Source: Streptomyces sp. DT2A-34
GTDB lineage: Bacteria; Actinomycetota; Actinomycetes; Streptomycetales; Streptomycetaceae
Reading direction: 5' to 3'
Assembly (NCBI RefSeq): GCF_030499515.1
Contig: NZ_JASTWJ010000001.1
Coordinates: 2,956,001 to 3,020,000 of the forward strand
DNA: 64,000 bases
Shown here: piece after piece, positions 61,473 to 64,000 of the stretch
How the letters are laid out: the number at the start of each line of letters is the position of its first letter
Numbering within the stretch: position 1 is the first letter of the stretch
Program-made: the position numbers and the translations under genes
The notes under the pieces: model-generated
Databases searched by the model: none
What the model saw: only the letters and a program-made list of their open reading frames with translations
Told to the model about the DNA's origin: nothing

Positions 61473-61697
61473 CTACTTCTTGGAGCCGGCAGTTGCCTTG
61501 CCGAAGCGGGCCTCGAAGCGGGCCACACGGCCACCGGTGTCGAGGATCTTCTGCTTGCCCGTGTAGAACGGGTGGCACTCGGAGCAGACCTCGGCGCGGA
61601 TGGTGCCGCTCTCGATCGTGCTACGGGTGGTGAACGACGCGCCACAGGTGCAGCTGACCTGCGTCTCGACGTACTCGGGGTGGATGTCGCGCTTCAA
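61473..61697 (-). CDS. rpmE: Ribosomal protein L31, zinc-binding form
   Basis: This 74-residue protein keeps all four zinc cysteines: C16, C18, C38 and C41. Zinc-independent paralogues would lack them, so this is the primary L31. Confidence 0.98.
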   Translation of the reverse strand: MKRDIHPEYVETQVSCTCGASFTTRSTIESGTIRAEVCSECHPFYTGKQKILDTGGRVARFEARFGKATAGSKK

Positions 61698-61841
61698 GGT
61701 GTCTCCTAGTTTCGGGAGGGCGCCGGGTCGCAGCCGCGGGATGCGGGAGCGTGAACCGGAGCCGACGTACCAGTCTGCCAGGACTGGTGTCCATCAGCCA
61801 AAACCGGGGGTGGCTGTGGGGTATTCCCCGAGGTCCCCCGA

Positions 61842-62972
61842 CTAACTCACCACGCCCTTGGCATCACCTGTGGCCGTGCCTTCGGTGGCCGCCTTCGGGA
61901 TCGCCTTGTCGTTCTTCAGGGCGTCCCACACCAGCTGGGCCTTGGTCTTCGCCACGAGCACCCGGTTCGGGTCCGCCGGGTCGTACTGGACCGGCATCGT
62001 GACCATGTTCATGTTCTTGGAGCTGATGCCCTTCAAGCCGTTGGCGAAGGACAGGAGCTTGTTGACCGAGCCGAGGTCGGAGTCGGCGGTCACGGCGTTC
62101 GTGGCGGTGTCGGCCAGGTCGTAGAGCCTCTTGGGGTTGCCGAAGAGGTTGATGTCCTTGACCTGGTTGATCAGCGCCTTGATGAAGGCCTGCTGGAGCT
62201 GGATGCGGCCGAGGTCGGAGCCGTCGCCCACGCCGTGCCGGGTGCGGACCAGGCCCAGGGCCTGCTTGCCGGTGAGCTGGTGGGTGCCGGCCTTGAGGTC
62301 GAGGTGGCTGTCGGGGTCGTTGATGTCCTTGGTCGTCGTGACCTCGACGCCACCGAGCTCGTCTATGAGCTTCTGGAAGCCGGAGAAGTCGACCTCCAGG
62401 TAGTGGTCCATGCGGATGCCGGTGATGGACTCGACGGTCTTCACGGTGCAGGCGGCGCCGCCCGTGGAGTACGACTCGTTGAACATCACGCCGGACGCGG
62501 CGTCGTGCGTCTTGCCGTTGGTGTCGGTGCACCGGGGGCGGTCGATGAGGGTGTCGCGCGGGATGGAGACCACGCTGGCCTTCTTGCGGCCCTCGTAGAC
62601 GTGCACGATCATCGCCGTGTCGGAGCGGGCGCTGCCGTCGTCGGTGCCGCCGCCGAGCGCCTTGTTGCTGCCGGAACGGGTGTCGGAGCCGAGGACGAGG
62701 ATGTTCTCCGAGCCGTTGTCGACCTTCTTCGGCCGCTCGGTGCCGAGGGCCTGGTCGATGTCGACGCTCTTGAGGTTGCCGTTGAGCTTGAAGTACAGGT
62801 ACCCGGCTCCGGTGCCGCCCAGGACCACGATCCCGGCGGCCGTCCAGGCCGTGATCAGCAGGCTCCTGCGCTTGTCGCGGGGCTTGCGACGGCGGCCTCT
62901 GGCGCGGCGGCGCGGACCTGTGGTGCCGGTCTCGCCCGGTATGCCGGGCTCCGGCGTGCTCTCGGCGGACAT
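61842..62972 (-). CDS. LytR-CpsA-Psr family cell-wall glycopolymer ligase
   Basis: This 376-residue protein has an Arg/Lys-rich cytoplasmic N-terminus and one membrane helix (~37-60). An extracytoplasmic LCP domain follows with I-L-V-L-G-S-D-T-R-S-G, S-D-T-A-M-I-V-H-V and V-S-I-P-R-D-T-L. These enzymes attach wall teichoic acid-like or other glycopolymers to peptidoglycan, which fits the WecA-like enzyme 8 kb away. Confidence 0.95.
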   Translation of the reverse strand: MSAESTPEPGIPGETGTTGPRRRARGRRRKPRDKRRSLLITAWTAAGIVVLGGTGAGYLYFKLNGNLKSVDIDQALGTERPKKVDNGSENILVLGSDTRSGSNKALGGGTDDGSARSDTAMIVHVYEGRKKASVVSIPRDTLIDRPRCTDTNGKTHDAASGVMFNESYSTGGAACTVKTVESITGIRMDHYLEVDFSGFQKLIDELGGVEVTTTKDINDPDSHLDLKAGTHQLTGKQALGLVRTRHGVGDGSDLGRIQLQQAFIKALINQVKDINLFGNPKRLYDLADTATNAVTADSDLGSVNKLLSFANGLKGISSKNMNMVTMPVQYDPADPNRVLVAKTKAQLVWDALKNDKAIPKAATEGTATGDAKGVVS

Positions 62973-63098
62973 GTGCTCCTCGGTTCTCGTCCGGTCGGTT
63001 ACCCCCTGCTTTCAGGGTCAGGCGTGGCCATTTGGCCCGTACCACACCATCGTCACCCCGTCCGGTCAGACGGGGAAACTCGGAGAAGGGTTGCACAA

Positions 63099-63138
63099 CG
63101 CCCCGTGCCCACCGCCGAGGAGCGGTGGGCACGGGGCG
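63099..63138 (-). terminator. Terminator of the FG-GAP gene, perfect 17-bp stem
   Basis: Bases 63099-63115 pair perfectly with 63122-63138 around a 6-base loop. The hairpin is 40 bp past the minus-strand stop at 63179. Confidence 0.92.
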
Positions 63139-63178
63139 TATTCGGTGATACCCGGGTATACCCGTCTCACCTGCGATT

Positions 63179-64000
63179 TCAGCCGAAGATGTCGTACTGC
63201 TTGAAATCGGTGCCGACGGACTTCGGTGTGGCAAAGATCTCGCTGGTGGCCTTTCCGGTGCCCGGGTACAGGTAGAGCGTGCCGGAGGAGTTGCGGGCCA
63301 GGAAGTCGGCCTTTCCGTCGCCGGTGACGTCACCGACGGCGTCGAAGCCGGTGTAGGTCGACCAGGTGCGCACCTTGATGCGGGTGGCGAAGGCGCCGGT
63401 GCCGGCCTTGCCGGTGCCCTTGAACAGGTAGATGTAGCCGCCCGTCTTGCTGCGCGCGATCAGGTCGGCCTTGCCGTCGCCGGTGAAGTCGCCGTGTCCG
63501 CGCAGGGAGTTGTACTGGTTCCAGCCCGTGCCGACCTTGACCGGCGTGGCGAAGGAGCCGTTGCCCTTGCCCGGGTAGATCCACAGGGCGCCGCCGGAGT
63601 CGACCGAGAGCAGGTCGGGCAGGTAGTCGCCGGTGACGTCGCCCGGGGCGACGACGCGGGTGCGGGTCTTCCAGTTGCTGAAGAGCGTCTTGGTGGCCCA
63701 GGAGCCGCTGGCCGGCACGTAGTGCGCCCAGAACATGGCACCGTCGGAGCTGCGCCGGAACACCAGGTCCTGGTAGCCGTCCCGGTCGAGGTCGGTCTGC
63801 AGGACGACGTTCACGCCGCTCCAGTCGCCCCAGGACTCGCGCGCGGCGAACGAGGTGCCGTTGGAGTTCTTCGAGTAACCGGTCCTGGTGGAGGCGTTGC
63901 GCACCCACATGTCGGCCCGGTGGTCACCGCTGATGTTGGTGTCGTCGACCCGCGGGTAGACGGCCCCGACGTAGCTGCTGACCTTGGCGAAGACGCTGTA
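63179..64000 (-). CDS. Secreted trypsin-like protease with FG-GAP repeats, C-terminal part only
   Basis: The frame is open to the window edge and shows 273 residues. The first visible block (S-V-F-A-K-V-S-S-Y-V-G-A-V-Y) resembles the end of an S1 trypsin-like domain. FG-GAP/VCBS repeats follow with repeated D-x-x-G-D-x-x-x-D calcium-loop patterns (D-R-D-G-Y-Q-D, D-V-T-G-D-Y-L-P-D, D-F-T-G-D-G-K-A-D, D-V-T-G-D-G-K-A-D). The start and signal peptide are outside the window. It is separated from the LCP gene by ~200 bp and a terminator. Confidence 0.85.
   Translation of the reverse strand, partial: YSVFAKVSSYVGAVYPRVDDTNISGDHRADMWVRNASTRTGYSKNSNGTSFAARESWGDWSGVNVVLQTDLDRDGYQDLVFRRSSDGAMFWAHYVPASGSWATKTLFSNWKTRTRVVAPGDVTGDYLPDLLSVDSGGALWIYPGKGNGSFATPVKVGTGWNQYNSLRGHGDFTGDGKADLIARSKTGGYIYLFKGTGKAGTGAFATRIKVRTWSTYTGFDAVGDVTGDGKADFLARNSSGTLYLYPGTGKATSEIFATPKSVGTDFKQYDIFG

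Overview
The window is high-GC actinobacterial chromosome, almost certainly Streptomyces. The evidence is strong third-position GC bias, a whiE-type spore-pigment polyketide cluster, the hyphal-tip coiled-coil genes scy and filP side by side, a chitinase promoter with the Streptomyces 12-bp direct repeats, rare TTA codons, and a gene order that I recall as close to the S. coelicolor SCO5357-SCO5405 core region. No tRNA, rRNA or CRISPR array was seen. Both window ends cut through genes.

Region 1 (1-7983) is a type II polyketide (spore pigment, whiE/sch/cur type) locus. A leftward operon encodes a SchA/CurD-like protein, a cupin (frameshifted here), KS-alpha, KS-beta/CLF, ACP, aromatase/cyclase and a TcmI-type cyclase. 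It converges on a rightward FAD hydroxylase (5'-truncated) and an amidohydrolase, with a very strong hairpin between them. A 728-bp stretch upstream of the operon carries nine 11-bp tandem repeats.

Region 2 (7984-16448) holds a thiamine-binding-family protein, a DUF3817 membrane protein, three tandem AIM24-domain genes, a MarR regulator with a palindromic candidate operator, an OmpR/HK two-component pair divergent from a secreted PepSY protein, and an MFS transporter. A decayed tandem copy of the PepSY 3' end plus its terminator lies between the PepSY and MFS genes.

Region 3 (16449-24500) is a conserved core: meaB, an acetyl-CoA acetyltransferase, methylmalonyl-CoA epimerase, scy and filP. 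The first and third of these serve methylmalonyl-CoA metabolism and the last two serve polar growth.

Region 4 (24522-43607) holds two tandem ABC-2 exporters, a zinc-finger-like small protein, an LLM monooxygenase with a TTA codon, the mismatch endonuclease nucS, a STAND-like membrane protein with a secreted Thr/Pro/Asp tail, a STAS protein, a 3-hydroxyacyl-CoA dehydrogenase, a TetR-like gene without its DNA-binding domain divergent from a third ABC exporter, a PduO cobalamin adenosyltransferase, two small membrane proteins, a NarL-type two-component pair, and a secreted GH18 chitinase.

Region 5 (43681-52094) is a DUF2550 gene and the complete leftward F1Fo ATP synthase operon atpIBEFHAGDC. 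Region 6 (52496-64000) holds a small secreted protein, a WecA-like phosphoglycosyltransferase, a TnpB-related insertion, glyA, an LMW-PTP-like protein, a Sua5/TsaC protein, prmC, prfA, rpmE, an LCP ligase and the start of a secreted protease-like FG-GAP protein.

A recurring element of about 100-115 bp occurs three times (3018-3118, 7872-7986, 38780-38894). Each copy begins exactly at the stop codon of a leftward gene, and one copy sits inside the pigment operon between the CLF and ACP genes.
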